The notes: generated by a model from the letters alone, not told the origin. A stretch of DNA of 64,000 bases from UBA5738 sp964470995 (GCA_964470995.1 CAYYEP010000004.1:3498-67497); one strand, 5' to 3'. Shown: positions 16,586 through 25,286, numbered from the stretch's first letter. Translations and numbers: made by a program.

Positions 16586-17509
16586 ATGGCCGCAAAAAAC
16601 CGTAAATTTTTTTTGATCGCAGCGATCGGAGTTGCCGCGCTTGGCGCGGCAACGCTGTTGATGCTGGATAAGTTTATAAAAGAAACGAAAATTGAAATTG
16701 AAACGCCTAAAATTGAGGAACCGGTGCCAGAATCTCCGGCGCCGGTAACAATGGAAACCCCCGGGCCGCGGCAGGCAATAATCGGATTCTCGGTGCAAGG
16801 AAGACAGATTGAAGCGTATACATTCGGCGGCGGGGTAAAAGAGCTGCTTTTTGTGGGCGGTATGCATGGCGGTTATGAATGGAATAGTATTCTGCTGGCT
16901 TACGAATTCATTGATTATTTACAGCAGAATCCGGATGCTGTTTCGGAGAATTTAACAGTAACAGTGATTCCTGACGCGAATCCCGACGGTGTTTATAAGA
17001 TTGTGGGCAAAGAAGGGCGGTTTATTGCGGCGGAAGTGCCGGCAGGTACAAGCGGCGACGGCCGATTTAATGCCCGCGGAGTTGATCTTAACCGGAATTT
17101 TGACTGCAATTGGCGGCCTGACGGCGTTTGGCAGAATAAAACCGTGAGCGGCGGGAGCAGTGCATTCTCCGAGCCGGAGGCGGCGGCGATTCGCGATTAT
17201 GCGCTTGCCTACAGGCCGGCGGCAGTGATATTTTGGCATAGCAAGTCGGGGACGGTTTATGGCTCGGGATGCAATGCGGATATGCTGGATGAGACTGGTG
17301 ATATTATGAACGCTTACGCAAAGGCGGCGGGTTATAAGACCGCACCGACGTTCGACAGCTACGTAGTCAACGGTGATGCCTCGGATTGGCTGGCGTCAAT
17401 CGGTATTCCGGCGATAACAGCTGAATTGGCAACCCACAGCTCGATAGAATGGGACAATAATCTGGCCGGTATAAAGGCGGTACTGAAATACTACGAGAGC
17501 AAGGATTAA
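16586..17509 (+). CDS. M14 family zinc carboxypeptidase, membrane-anchored
   Basis: 307 residues: an N-terminal hydrophobic segment (about 8-26), a short Pro/Glu-rich linker, then an M14 domain outside the membrane. Likely zinc ligands are His94 and Glu98 in GGMHGGYEWN (one residue wider than the classic HxxE) and His218 in IFWHSKSG. Glu280 in ITAELATH is the expected catalytic base and DLNRNFDCNW the substrate-binding Asn-Arg. Such proteins trim C-terminal residues from peptides, and relatives act on cell-wall peptides. The upstream gene is a paralogue that has lost these residues, so the two may act together. Confidence 0.85.
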   Translation: MAAKNRKFFLIAAIGVAALGAATLLMLDKFIKETKIEIETPKIEEPVPESPAPVTMETPGPRQAIIGFSVQGRQIEAYTFGGGVKELLFVGGMHGGYEWNSILLAYEFIDYLQQNPDAVSENLTVTVIPDANPDGVYKIVGKEGRFIAAEVPAGTSGDGRFNARGVDLNRNFDCNWRPDGVWQNKTVSGGSSAFSEPEAAAIRDYALAYRPAAVIFWHSKSGTVYGSGCNADMLDETGDIMNAYAKAAGYKTAPTFDSYVVNGDASDWLASIGIPAITAELATHSSIEWDNNLAGIKAVLKYYESKD

Positions 17510-17687
17510 GCCAGGGTATTTAAAATGTAAATTTACGCAAGGTTTTAGCTTGTACTTTGCAAACTTTAAGGTGAAACCTTGGAGCGCGCCGATGGTTGCC
17601 ACCTGGGAAAAATTGGTATAGAATAATGTGAATGTTGAAAAGCATTCTTTATTTTGTTTAAAAGCTATTTTAGGTAGCAGAAATCAA

Positions 17688-19805
17688 ATGTTTGAAAAAT
17701 TTTTAAAACCGTACAATCCGAGCGAAAATGAGGGGCCCATTTATAAAATATGGGAGGAAAGCGGTTATTTTAATCCCGATAATCTGCCAGCAAGGTATGA
17801 AGGGTATTACAGCATTATTATGCCGCCGCCGAACGCCAACGGCAGGTTGCACGCTGGCCACGGGCTGGATATGACGCTTAAAGATATTGCGGCGCGTTTT
17901 AACAGGATGCGCGGCAAGCGAGTGTTATTTTTGCCGGGAGCCGACCACGCGGGATTTGAGACCCAGATGGTGTTTGAAAAAAAAATGGCCAAGGAGGGCC
18001 GCTCGCGTTTTGGTATGTTGCCGGACCAGCTATATAAGGAGATTTGGGAATTTACGATGACCAACCGCGATACCATGGAGGACGATATCCGCCGCCTGGG
18101 AACGTCGTGCGATTGGTCGCGCAAAAAATTTACACTGGACAATGATATTGTCAGGCGCGTTCAGGATACCTTTTTAAAGATGTATGAAGACGGCCTGATT
18201 TATCGCGGCGAGCGGATTGTGAACTGGAATTCCAAATTCCAGACTTCGTTATCGGATATCGAGGTACAGTTTGTGGAGCAGAAGGATCCTTTCTATTATT
18301 TTCAATACGGGCCGTTCGTGATCGGGACGGTGCGGCCGGAAACCAAATTCGGCGATAAATATGTAGTGATGCATCCAGATGACCGAAGATATGCCGGATA
18401 CAAACACGGCCAGAAGATCGACTTGGAATGGATTAACGGGCCGATAACCGCGACGATCATCAAAGACTCGTGTATTGATATGGAGTTTGGCACCGGGGTA
18501 ATGACAATCACGCCGTGGCATTCGGCGGTTGATTTCGAGATCGCCGAAAGGCATAACCTGGACAAGGAACAGATTATTGATTTTAACGGCCGACTTTTGC
18601 CGGCGGCGGGAGAATTCGCGGGAATGAAAATTGCTGAGGCCAGGCCAAAGATTGTGGAGAAATTGAAGAGCAAGGGGTTGTTGGTGAAGGTGGATCCAAA
18701 TTACGTCCATTCGGTGCCGGTTTGCGAACGTACCAAGGCGGCGATTGAGCCGCAGGTCAAAAAACAGTGGTTCGTGAGAATGAAGCCGCTGGCGGAAATG
18801 GTGATCGATTCGGTTGAAAAGAGAAACGAGATCAATATTTTGCCGGAGTATCAGAAGACCATTTTGCTGCATTGGATGCATAATACGATTGACTGGAATA
18901 TTTCGCGCCAAATCGTGTGGGGAATTCCGATTCCGGCATGGTTTAGGGGGGATGAGGCTAAGGTTGGTTGCGATTGCCCGGGCGAAGGCTGGGAAAAAGA
19001 CCCGGACACTTTTGATACGTGGTTTTCTTCGGGCCAGTGGCCGCTGTTGACTTTAGGCTATCCGAAAGGGGACGATTATAGAAATTATTATCCGACCGAC
19101 CTGATGGAAACGGGTTCGGATTTGGTGTTTAAATGGGTGCCAAGAATGATCATTTTTGGTTTGTATCTGGGAAAGCAAATTCCGTTCAAGAATGTTTATT
19201 TCCATGGGATGGTCAATGACGAGAAGAACCAGAAAATGTCCAAATCAAAGGGGAACGTGGTTAGCCCGATCGATATGAGCGATAAATTTGGAACTGATGC
19301 ATTGCGGATGGCACTGGTGGTGGGCAATACGCCGGGAGGAAGCGTGCCATTGTCGGAAAACAAAATCAAGGGTTACAAGCATTTTTCCAATAAGGTTTGG
19401 AATATTGCGCGTTTCGTGCTGACCAATACCCAGGATTACGATACCAATAGCCAGCCCGAATTATTGGAGAAAGATAAATCCCGGCTGGAAGAATTGGATC
19501 AGGTTTCGAGGGAGATGACGCAGGAATTGGAAGCATTGCGATTTGATTTGGCGGCGGATAAAATTTATCACTATGTTTGGCATACTTTTGCGGACGTAAT
19601 ATTGGAGGACAGCAAGAAATATCTTGCCGAAGGTAGCGAAGCCGAAAAAAGATCGACACAGAGAATGCTTTACGAAATATTTTGCCGGTTGTTAAAACTT
19701 TTACATCCGTTTATACCGTTTGTGACGGAAACAATTTGGCAGGAGATACCACAATCCAAGTTTAAAGAGTCCGAATTGCTGATGCTGGCCGAATGGCCGG
19801 CGTAA
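17688..19805 (+). CDS. valS: Valyl-tRNA synthetase (short form)
   Basis: 705 residues of a class Ia synthetase. The HIGH motif appears as GRLHAGHG inside PPPNANGRLHAGHG, and KMSKSKGNVVSP is intact. A CP1 editing domain with GTVRPETKFGD would hydrolyse mischarged Thr-tRNA. The anticodon-binding helical domain is present near the C-terminus (YEIFCRLLKLLHPFIPF), but the protein ends at EWPA and lacks the C-terminal coiled-coil arm of most bacterial ValRS (usual length 880-950). The start at 17688 is chosen because family similarity begins there (MFEKFLKPYNP). GTG 17628 would add 20 unrelated residues but lies next to a -10-like TAGAAT (17619-17624). Confidence 0.92.
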   Translation: MFEKFLKPYNPSENEGPIYKIWEESGYFNPDNLPARYEGYYSIIMPPPNANGRLHAGHGLDMTLKDIAARFNRMRGKRVLFLPGADHAGFETQMVFEKKMAKEGRSRFGMLPDQLYKEIWEFTMTNRDTMEDDIRRLGTSCDWSRKKFTLDNDIVRRVQDTFLKMYEDGLIYRGERIVNWNSKFQTSLSDIEVQFVEQKDPFYYFQYGPFVIGTVRPETKFGDKYVVMHPDDRRYAGYKHGQKIDLEWINGPITATIIKDSCIDMEFGTGVMTITPWHSAVDFEIAERHNLDKEQIIDFNGRLLPAAGEFAGMKIAEARPKIVEKLKSKGLLVKVDPNYVHSVPVCERTKAAIEPQVKKQWFVRMKPLAEMVIDSVEKRNEINILPEYQKTILLHWMHNTIDWNISRQIVWGIPIPAWFRGDEAKVGCDCPGEGWEKDPDTFDTWFSSGQWPLLTLGYPKGDDYRNYYPTDLMETGSDLVFKWVPRMIIFGLYLGKQIPFKNVYFHGMVNDEKNQKMSKSKGNVVSPIDMSDKFGTDALRMALVVGNTPGGSVPLSENKIKGYKHFSNKVWNIARFVLTNTQDYDTNSQPELLEKDKSRLEELDQVSREMTQELEALRFDLAADKIYHYVWHTFADVILEDSKKYLAEGSEAEKRSTQRMLYEIFCRLLKLLHPFIPFVTETIWQEIPQSKFKESELLMLAEWPA

Positions 19806-19877
19806 AGCAAGCAGAACGCTTTTTATCGAGCGGCTTTTGCAGGGTTGGATATTTGGGCGCAATTTGGATAAGTTGCC

Positions 19878-20561
19878 ATGGATATAATTTACGAAGATAA
19901 CCATTTGATTGCGGTTAATAAGAAAGCGGGTGAAATTGTGCAGGGCGATAAGACCGGAGATGAGCCGCTGTCCGATAAGGTTAAGGCTTACCTTAAGAAA
20001 AAATATAACAAGCCGGGGAATGTGTTTTTAGGCGTGGCGCACCGTATTGACCGGCCGGTGAGCGGCGCGGTTCTGTTTGCGCGAACGAGTAAGGCATTGG
20101 AAAGGATTAATGAGGTGATAAAAAAGCGCGAGATTAAAAAAATTTACTGGGCGGTAGTGAAAAACCGGCCGGCGGCCGATGCAGGAATGCTGACGCATTA
20201 TTTGGTGCGTGATACCGAGAAGAATATTTCGGTGGTATATGACCGGGAGGTGCCTGGTTCACAAAAGGCGGTGTTGTCGTATAGTGTCGCGGGAAGCAAT
20301 AGCGGATATTATTATCTCAAGATCGATCTGGAAACAGGGAGGCACCACCAGATAAGGGCGCAATTGGCTAAAATCGGCTGTCCGATCGTGGGAGACGTGA
20401 AATACGGTTATGAACGGCCAAACACAGGTGGGGGGATCAAACTGCATTCTTGGCGCATGGAGTTTGTCCATCCGGTGACCAAGGTGCCAATGATGATTAC
20501 GGCAGCGGTTCCAAGCGATCCGGTTTGGAGTGGAGTTGTTTTGAAAGTCAAACCGATTTAA
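19878..20561 (+). CDS. RluA-family pseudouridine synthase
   Basis: 227 residues. The catalytic motif HRIDRPVSGAVLFART contains the essential Asp (HRxDRxxSG), and ETGRHHQIRAQLA is the second conserved motif of the RluA/RluC/RluD group. No N-terminal S4 domain is present, as in RluA and TruC-like enzymes. It isomerises uridine in rRNA or tRNA; which site cannot be told. It follows valS after 72 bp on the same strand. Confidence 0.88.
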   Translation: MDIIYEDNHLIAVNKKAGEIVQGDKTGDEPLSDKVKAYLKKKYNKPGNVFLGVAHRIDRPVSGAVLFARTSKALERINEVIKKREIKKIYWAVVKNRPAADAGMLTHYLVRDTEKNISVVYDREVPGSQKAVLSYSVAGSNSGYYYLKIDLETGRHHQIRAQLAKIGCPIVGDVKYGYERPNTGGGIKLHSWRMEFVHPVTKVPMMITAAVPSDPVWSGVVLKVKPI

Positions 20562-20594
20562 GTATATACTTGGTATATACTTAGTATATACTTG
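20562..20594 (+). repeat. Three tandem 11-bp repeats
   Basis: GTATATACTTR occurs three times without gaps, starting one base after the pseudouridine synthase stop. The 11-bp period is close to one helical turn. Confidence 0.7.
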
Positions 20595-20616
20595 ATGCTT
20601 GGAAAAACATAACTAA

Positions 20617-20810
20617 GTCGGCAATATTGCCGAATTCGGAAAGGCGATCAAGGGATTTCTTACAGGCGAGAGGCTGGGCTTTATATTAATACGAAAGGCG
20701 AAAGCGGAGCGGCTTACAATACTATCAACAAGGCGGGACTGGAGTTGCTGGCAAGCTTGAGGTATAGGCCACCAAAAGATACGAATTTTGATGGTTTTTT
20801 TGGTATTTGA
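20617..20810 (+). pseudogene. Frameshifted gene remnant
   Basis: Two reading frames join into one protein-like text. Frame one gives GNIAEFGKAIKGFLTGERLG, then near 20677-20685 the sense continues one frame over as LYINTKGESGAAYN and onward to a TGA at 20808. No start codon is left. The family is not recognised. It sits beside a decayed IS200-type element, so it is probably debris. Confidence 0.4.
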
Positions 20811-20861
20811 TCGTTAAAACGAGTCCAAAAAGTTAATAATGACCCGGAACCATCATCCAAA

Positions 20862-21048
20862 GTTTTTTTATCTGCCAGAATGCTTCGCCGGCTTTACCGC
20901 GGGGATGAATGGTTGCCAGTAGCGTAGCGGAGGCTATAAACAAACTCTTTTCCTAGCGCGTAGCGTAAGCGGAGCGGGAGGAAAACCTCGGGGCTTTGCC
21001 CGAGGCAGTTTATTTACAAGCTAAATCCCCGGCTTTAGCAGGGGTGTA
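20862..21048 (+). repeat. Dispersed repeat, copy A (IS200-type end region)
   Basis: Similar over about 185 bp to the reverse complement of 35920-36111. Shared blocks include TATCTGCCAGAAT, GCGGGGATGAAT, GTAGCGTAGCG, CTATAAACAAACT and TTTAGCAGGG. It contains palindromes CCTCGGG/CCCGAGG (20986-21005) and a CCCC..GGGG stem just before the transposase fragment, as expected for the left end of an IS200/IS605 element. Confidence 0.7.
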
Positions 21049-21054
21049 TGTTTG

Positions 21055-21234
21055 ATGGCAACGCCGTATACTAAAGCCATCCGGCTGGGTGGCTTTGGTG
21101 ACAATTATGTCTGCAAATTACCGCCTTTTTACGAATTAAAATACCATATAGTTCGGACGCCAAAGTACCGCGGAAAAGTATTGGCCCACACCAAGGTAAA
21201 AGATGAATTGAGAAGAATTTTTGAACTGATTTAA
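21055..21234 (+). pseudogene. Truncated IS200/IS605-type TnpA transposase
   Basis: 59 residues that match the N-terminus of Y1 transposases: ELKYHIVRTPKYRGKVL and then VKDELRRIF. The family is normally about 130-150 residues, and the HUH motif and catalytic Tyr are missing because the frame stops early. It cannot be active alone. The hairpin-containing repeat directly upstream is consistent with the element's left end. Confidence 0.7.
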
Positions 21235-21250
21235 TCCGGTTTTGGCGCAG

Positions 21251-21282
21251 TTTAATTAAAGCTCCCGGCGGTTTGCGGGAGC
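21251..21282 (-). terminator. Intrinsic terminator of the Nudix-like gene
   Basis: GCTCCCG/CGGGAGC hairpin (21261-21282), followed on the minus strand by TTTAATTAAA. Confidence 0.55.
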
Positions 21283-21292
21283 ATTGATTGTT

Positions 21293-21871
21293 CTAAATAT
21301 CGATTTGTAAGCTGTTTTTGATAAAATCCAGGCATAACTTCAATAGGATCGGGTGAGTATATGAGAAGCACCAAGGCTTGTTTTGCAATGCTTCTAAAAG
21401 CCTTTCGGGCGACCACCAAGAGAATCCTTTCACCTCTTTGCGGGTGTTTAGTTTGGGAACGAACAATGTTGGCGCAACCGCGATAAAAACGGGTGCGAAA
21501 CGGGGACGCGACCCTTCTAAGGTTTGATAGAAAGTGTAAGGATCGACGACCATCATTCGGTCATGTCCGCTAGTGGTGGTTATCAGCGGGACGGCGATTT
21601 TACCGCCAGCGCCCAGAATTATAAAACCGTCCGGATTTGCGCTGATTTCTTCCCATATACCCCTTTCGGCAGTTTTTAGAACACATTCCAGTCTCGGGAA
21701 TGTTTTTCCGGGCAATATAGCACTTCTTTCGCCGATGCATTCTTGGGTGTTGTTGTATATCGCGTCTTCTGGTTTTTCGCGGCAGTTGCGTGTTTGCGTT
21801 AGGATTTTGAATCCACCATTCTTTTTTTGGATAATAATTACAAACGCTCCTGTGAGCAGTTCGGTCTCCAT
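21293..21871 (-). CDS. Nudix-fold protein with an altered Nudix box
   Basis: 192 residues. The strand AFVIIIQKKNGGFKILTQTR and the box region LPGKTFPRLE..RGIWEEI follow the Nudix plan, but the Arg-Glu pair is Arg-Gly and one spacer is a residue longer. WWSPERLLEAL near the C-terminus is typical of Nudix proteins. Two of the metal-binding Glu remain (WEE), so activity is uncertain; it may only bind nucleotides. The start is well supported: GGAGGA lies 8 bases before the ATG, below a clear promoter. Confidence 0.7.
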   Translation of the reverse strand: METELLTGAFVIIIQKKNGGFKILTQTRNCREKPEDAIYNNTQECIGERSAILPGKTFPRLECVLKTAERGIWEEISANPDGFIILGAGGKIAVPLITTTSGHDRMMVVDPYTFYQTLEGSRPRFAPVFIAVAPTLFVPKLNTRKEVKGFSWWSPERLLEALQNKPWCFSYTHPILLKLCLDFIKNSLQIDI

Positions 21872-21888
21872 AACAATCCTCCGGGTTT

Positions 21889-21917
21889 ACTTTAATTAAT
21901 CGGATAGAGCTTGTCAA
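21889..21917 (-). promoter_or_regulatory. Promoter of the Nudix-like gene
   Basis: On the minus strand, TTGACA (21912-21917), 17-bp spacer, TAAAGT (21889-21894). Confidence 0.7.
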
Positions 21918-21986
21918 TCACCTGTACGTTTTTGTTCTTGACACGGTAAATTAATTTGTTGGCGTTTGTGGTAGGAGGTTATAATT

Positions 21987-22175
21987 TTGGAATCTGATGT
22001 ATTTGTTAGGCGGGCAGTGGAAGGCTTTCCGACTGGAGCCGGCACAAAAGATTTTGAGAAGGATGTATTTAACCTTATCGATAAGGTGATTGATGTTTGT
22101 TGCGAAATGGACGAAGCAATAGTGTATCCGGGAAGCCATGAGGCAAAGATCGTTTTGGGAGGTTTTAGTGGTTGA
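21987..22175 (+). CDS. Hypothetical protein, 62 aa
   Basis: Unrecognised. The TTG start at 21987 is supported by AGGAGG at 21973-21978, one of the clearer Shine-Dalgarno sequences in the window, and TATAAT lies at 21980-21985. The peptide is acidic with a helical middle (KDFEKDVFNLIDKVIDVC). Its last codons overlap the start of a second small frame. Confidence 0.5.
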   Translation: MESDVFVRRAVEGFPTGAGTKDFEKDVFNLIDKVIDVCCEMDEAIVYPGSHEAKIVLGGFSG

Positions 22176-22332
22176 CGGTGTCCCCGAATTGCTTGAGAAA
22201 ATCGATGAACCGAGAGAAGCTAATTACTATTTGAATATGTCGCTAAACTTTTTTATTTCATTGGACAAGAGATGCCATAAATTTCTCTTGGCCTTTTTTT
22301 ATACAAATGGCATTATATTTGATATGATTTAG
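22168..22332 (+). CDS. Small overlapping protein, 54 aa
   Basis: GTG 22168 with GGGAGG at 22157-22162 suggests coupling to the preceding small gene. The first half (DGVPELLEKIDEPREANYYLN) looks protein-like. The second half runs through a hairpin plus T-run (22266-22300), so the C-terminus may be wrong or the frame broken. No family recognised. Confidence 0.35.
   Translation: MVDGVPELLEKIDEPREANYYLNMSLNFFISLDKRCHKFLLAFFYTNGIIFDMI
22266..22300 (+). terminator. Intrinsic terminator
   Basis: CAAGAGA/TCTCTTG hairpin, then GCC and seven T. Confidence 0.65.
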
Positions 22333-22355
22333 ACATTAATTTTTACACTACGGTT

Positions 22356-22988
22356 ATGGATTGTATTTTTTGCGATCGAGCTTTGGATAACGGCCAGCGT
22401 CTTTACGAGTCGGAAAATTTTTTTGTTAACGCGGGCGTCGGGATGGCGGCGCCGGGCCATGTGATGCTTATTCCGAAAATGCATTGCGATTGTTACGCCG
22501 AAATGCCCGCAGAATTACGGGCGGAGTTTTTGGAATTGAAGGAGTTTGTTTATCGCAAGATTAAGGGCGCTTTTAGCGCTCCTTTCATGGTTGAATACGG
22601 CATAATGCAGCAAAGCGTGCGCCATGCCCATTTGCATTTTATTCCCAAGGAACGGCAGGCGACGAAATATTTTTGCGGTTACAAGATTGATGATTTGTTC
22701 GAAGCGATGGGAATATCCCGGGTTTTGGCAGGCCAAGACGCAACCTGGGATAACGCGGCCAGGATGAATAAAATTAACGGCGGTTATATTTATTTGGAGG
22801 ACGGAGTGTCCCGATTGTTTTCAGAATTCCCGGAAGGATTTAATCCCAAAAATTTGTCGTATAGAGATCTTTTCAGCCGGAGGATGAAAATCGGCGATAT
22901 TCCGGCGGCTTGGAAGGGAATGCCGGAAAAATACCGGCAGGCAGATACGGCCAAAAGAAGAATAACCGAAACACGGTTAAAGTTTTGA
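22356..22988 (+). CDS. HIT-family protein
   Basis: 210 residues. CIFC opens the domain, followed by APGHVMLIPKMHCDC and the histidine triad region VRHAHLHFIPK, which forms the nucleotide-binding and hydrolysis site. HIT proteins cleave nucleoside phosphoramidates or dinucleotides. The last 90 or so residues extend beyond the usual HIT length and are unassigned. TACACT at 22344-22349 ends six bases before the ATG, so the mRNA may be leaderless. Confidence 0.85.
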   Translation: MDCIFCDRALDNGQRLYESENFFVNAGVGMAAPGHVMLIPKMHCDCYAEMPAELRAEFLELKEFVYRKIKGAFSAPFMVEYGIMQQSVRHAHLHFIPKERQATKYFCGYKIDDLFEAMGISRVLAGQDATWDNAARMNKINGGYIYLEDGVSRLFSEFPEGFNPKNLSYRDLFSRRMKIGDIPAAWKGMPEKYRQADTAKRRITETRLKF

Positions 22989-23060
22989 GGCCGTAGTGTT
23001 TTGTGTTTCGGGGGATTGCGGCTTTCGTTTTTTAATTTCTTAAAAAATCAGATTGGATAA

Positions 23061-23561
23061 TTACTCCGGCGAAATAGCTTTTGCGCGTTCAAGCATAGCC
23101 GCGGCGACGGTATCGTTTAACAATTCTAGAAGCGCGGCGCGGTCGCCTGCCAGAGCGGCGGCGCGGGCTTTAGTGGATGAGATATTATTAAATTTTTTTT
23201 CACAAAGAACGTAATGATAATGGCGGATGCCGAATTCTTGGCAGTTATAAAGGATGACGTCGTTTTCGTAGATAATGTCGTTGTTGTCGCGGATGCCGCG
23301 CACCATTACCGACGGGATGGCGCGGTTCCATTTTTTTAAAAATTCGTCGAGGGTTACCACTTCGATATCGGGTCCCAGATCGTAGGTTTGCCACATTTGC
23401 GCGCATTCGGCGGGCGTGAAAAATACCTTGTCTTTTTTTACCGGATTTATAGAGCAAATAACGATAACTTTGCCCAGAAGCCGCGCGGTTTCTTTGGCGA
23501 TTGCGATATGGCCGTAGTGGGGAGGGCAAAACGTGCCCGGGTAGATATAGATTGGATTCAT
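23061..23561 (-). CDS. coaD: CoaD-like pantetheine-phosphate adenylyltransferase
   Basis: 166 residues, the normal CoaD size. YPGTFCPPHYGH is the nucleotidyltransferase (T/H)xGH motif, VRGIRDNNDIIYE matches the CoaD RGLR..DFEYE element, and ISSTKAR corresponds to the ISSSxVR motif. It would transfer AMP from ATP to 4'-phosphopantetheine in CoA synthesis. Cys replaces the usual Asp in GTFDP, so a related cytidylyl- or adenylyltransferase is possible. It lies convergent to the HIT gene. Confidence 0.78.
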   Translation of the reverse strand: MNPIYIYPGTFCPPHYGHIAIAKETARLLGKVIVICSINPVKKDKVFFTPAECAQMWQTYDLGPDIEVVTLDEFLKKWNRAIPSVMVRGIRDNNDIIYENDVILYNCQEFGIRHYHYVLCEKKFNNISSTKARAAALAGDRAALLELLNDTVAAAMLERAKAISPE

Positions 23562-23695
23562 ATTGATTTTATTTTAGCAAAAAATTTTTTTTGCCATAGG
23601 CGTATTGCGGTTTTATGGTTTAAATGTTAATATTGTAATGTTAAATTTATTCTTAGTCAAGATCGCTTTTGGGTTTATTTTACCAGAATTAAGCA

Positions 23696-24628
23696 ATGTG
23701 GAAATATAAATTTACTGTTTTTACTCCGACTTTTAACCGTGCCGCAACATTAAAGCGATGTTACGAACATTTGCTGGGACAGACGTTTAAGGATTTTGAA
23801 TGGCTGGTTGTGGATGACGGTTCCACTGATGATACCCAATCGGTCGTGAATGGTTTTATTTTGGAAAATAAAATCAATATCCGGTATTACCGGCAGCATA
23901 ATTTTGGCAAACCAACCGCGATCAATTGGGGCGTGTCTTTGGCGGCGGGGGAATTTTTTGTAATTTTGGATTCCGATGATGCTTTGCGCCATGATTATAT
24001 GGAAATATTGCTCAAGGAATATGACGCTATAGATGCCGCAAAAATAAATAAATTTGCCGGAGTGGAAGGATCGACGTGTTCTTTTGGGGGAAAGCTTATC
24101 GGAACCGAATTTCCGGTGGGTTACGGATGTGATTTTTTGGATTCGGATTTTATGGAGATTCGTTTAAAGCATAAAGTGCGGGGAGATAAACATGGTTTTA
24201 TAAAGACCGAGATAATGAAGGAATATCCGATGCCGATATTTCCGGGGGAAAAATATATTACCGAAGCTGTTATTTGGAATCGGATGGCGCAGAAATATTG
24301 CGTTAGATTCATTAACGAAAATATTTATTTGGCCGAGTACCGACGCGATGGGCTCACGAAAAATTGGGTAAGGATGAGGATGAATAATCCTAAAGGAGGA
24401 ATGGTTTATTGCCGCGAATTTTTAGGATTTGGGGTAAAAATTCCGATTTCGGCCATATTGGTGAAGTATAATAATCTGGTGCGTTTTTCTTTGCATGCCG
24501 GTAAATTGCCGGATGTGATTTCCGGCATCAAGGGGCCGCGGTTATTGCTGGCGCCGGTAGCGATTGCGGTGGGAATTTTATTATATTTTAAGGATATATT
24601 ATTTGTTAGCCGGGAGCTGAAATCTTAA
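23696..24628 (+). CDS. Family 2 glycosyltransferase
   Basis: 310 residues with a GT-A domain: FTPTFNRAATLKRC, WLVVDDGSTDDT and ILDSDDALRHDYM, the last being the DxD-type metal and nucleotide-sugar site. A hydrophobic C-terminal segment (about 280-300) may tether it to the membrane. It would add a sugar to a lipid- or wall-linked acceptor. It is first in a run with a HAD phosphatase and a trehalose phosphate synthase. Confidence 0.88.
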   Translation: MWKYKFTVFTPTFNRAATLKRCYEHLLGQTFKDFEWLVVDDGSTDDTQSVVNGFILENKINIRYYRQHNFGKPTAINWGVSLAAGEFFVILDSDDALRHDYMEILLKEYDAIDAAKINKFAGVEGSTCSFGGKLIGTEFPVGYGCDFLDSDFMEIRLKHKVRGDKHGFIKTEIMKEYPMPIFPGEKYITEAVIWNRMAQKYCVRFINENIYLAEYRRDGLTKNWVRMRMNNPKGGMVYCREFLGFGVKIPISAILVKYNNLVRFSLHAGKLPDVISGIKGPRLLLAPVAIAVGILLYFKDILFVSRELKS

Positions 24629-24638
24629 ATTGATTGTT

Positions 24639-25286
24639 ATGGCAAAGCTTTTATTATTCGACATAGATGGAACTTTGTTTATCAACGAGGGAGTCTGCTG
24701 GCTGATGGAAAATGAGGTTGCTTTAAGTTTGGGGCTTTCTCCGGCGCCGCGCGGGGCATACCGGGCCAGTTGGCACCAGCCAACGAAGCGAAGGCGGGCA
24801 ATTAATTATCCCGTTGCCAATCAAAAAATTTTTTCTGATCGTTTTGAGGAAATGTTTTGCGAACGTTTTAAAAAAAAGCAGATGGATGCATTGAGCGGTG
24901 CGACAATTATGACGCTTGAGATTTTAAAGAAACGGCGGAATAAATTATCCGTGCTGACGTCGCGCCATTTCCGGGATATGGTCCATTTAACGGGAAAGGA
25001 TTCGCAGTTTGGCGCGCTATTTGACGGAATTTACCATTCGAATAATGTAAAATATGGAAAACCCGATCCGCGGGTTTTCGATGGCCCGCTTAGAGATTTT
25101 AATACAGAACCCTATGAGGCGGTGTATGTGGGCGATACGGTTGCCGATGGTATTTGCGCAAAACAAGCCGGGCTTGGATTTGTGGCGGTATTAGCGGAGG
25201 GAGTGTCGGTGCGTGCCGATTTTGAGGGGGTTGCCGTCGATTTTTTTGCGGATAAGTTTGAGGATATTCTTGATTACTTAAAATGA
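24639..25286 (+). CDS. HAD-superfamily phosphatase
   Basis: 215 residues from ATG 24639 (TTG 24630 is possible). Motifs are FDIDGTLF (nucleophile Asp), LTSRH (motif II), KPDPRVF (motif III Lys) and YVGDTVADG (motif IV). An inserted helical cap after motif I places it in subfamily IA, with phosphoglycolate phosphatase-like enzymes. Its stop overlaps the start of the synthase gene (ATGA), so it could supply the phosphatase step for trehalose 6-phosphate. Known trehalose-phosphatases belong to a different HAD subgroup, so this is speculative. Confidence 0.85.
   Translation: MAKLLLFDIDGTLFINEGVCWLMENEVALSLGLSPAPRGAYRASWHQPTKRRRAINYPVANQKIFSDRFEEMFCERFKKKQMDALSGATIMTLEILKKRRNKLSVLTSRHFRDMVHLTGKDSQFGALFDGIYHSNNVKYGKPDPRVFDGPLRDFNTEPYEAVYVGDTVADGICAKQAGLGFVAVLAEGVSVRADFEGVAVDFFADKFEDILDYLK

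Noticed and set aside
17510..17687. T-box riboswitch upstream of valS
   Set aside because: GGTTGCCACC only loosely resembles the T-box sequence and it lies upstream of the nearest -10 box, so it would not be transcribed with valS.
21987..22175. Four-helix-bundle protein of the kind common in Patescibacteria
   Set aside because: Length and motifs do not match; the typical RRAAVSIPANIAEG stretch is missing.
24639..25286. Naming the HAD gene otsB
   Set aside because: Motif order and cap position fit subfamily IA, not the trehalose-phosphatase group, so only context supports it.
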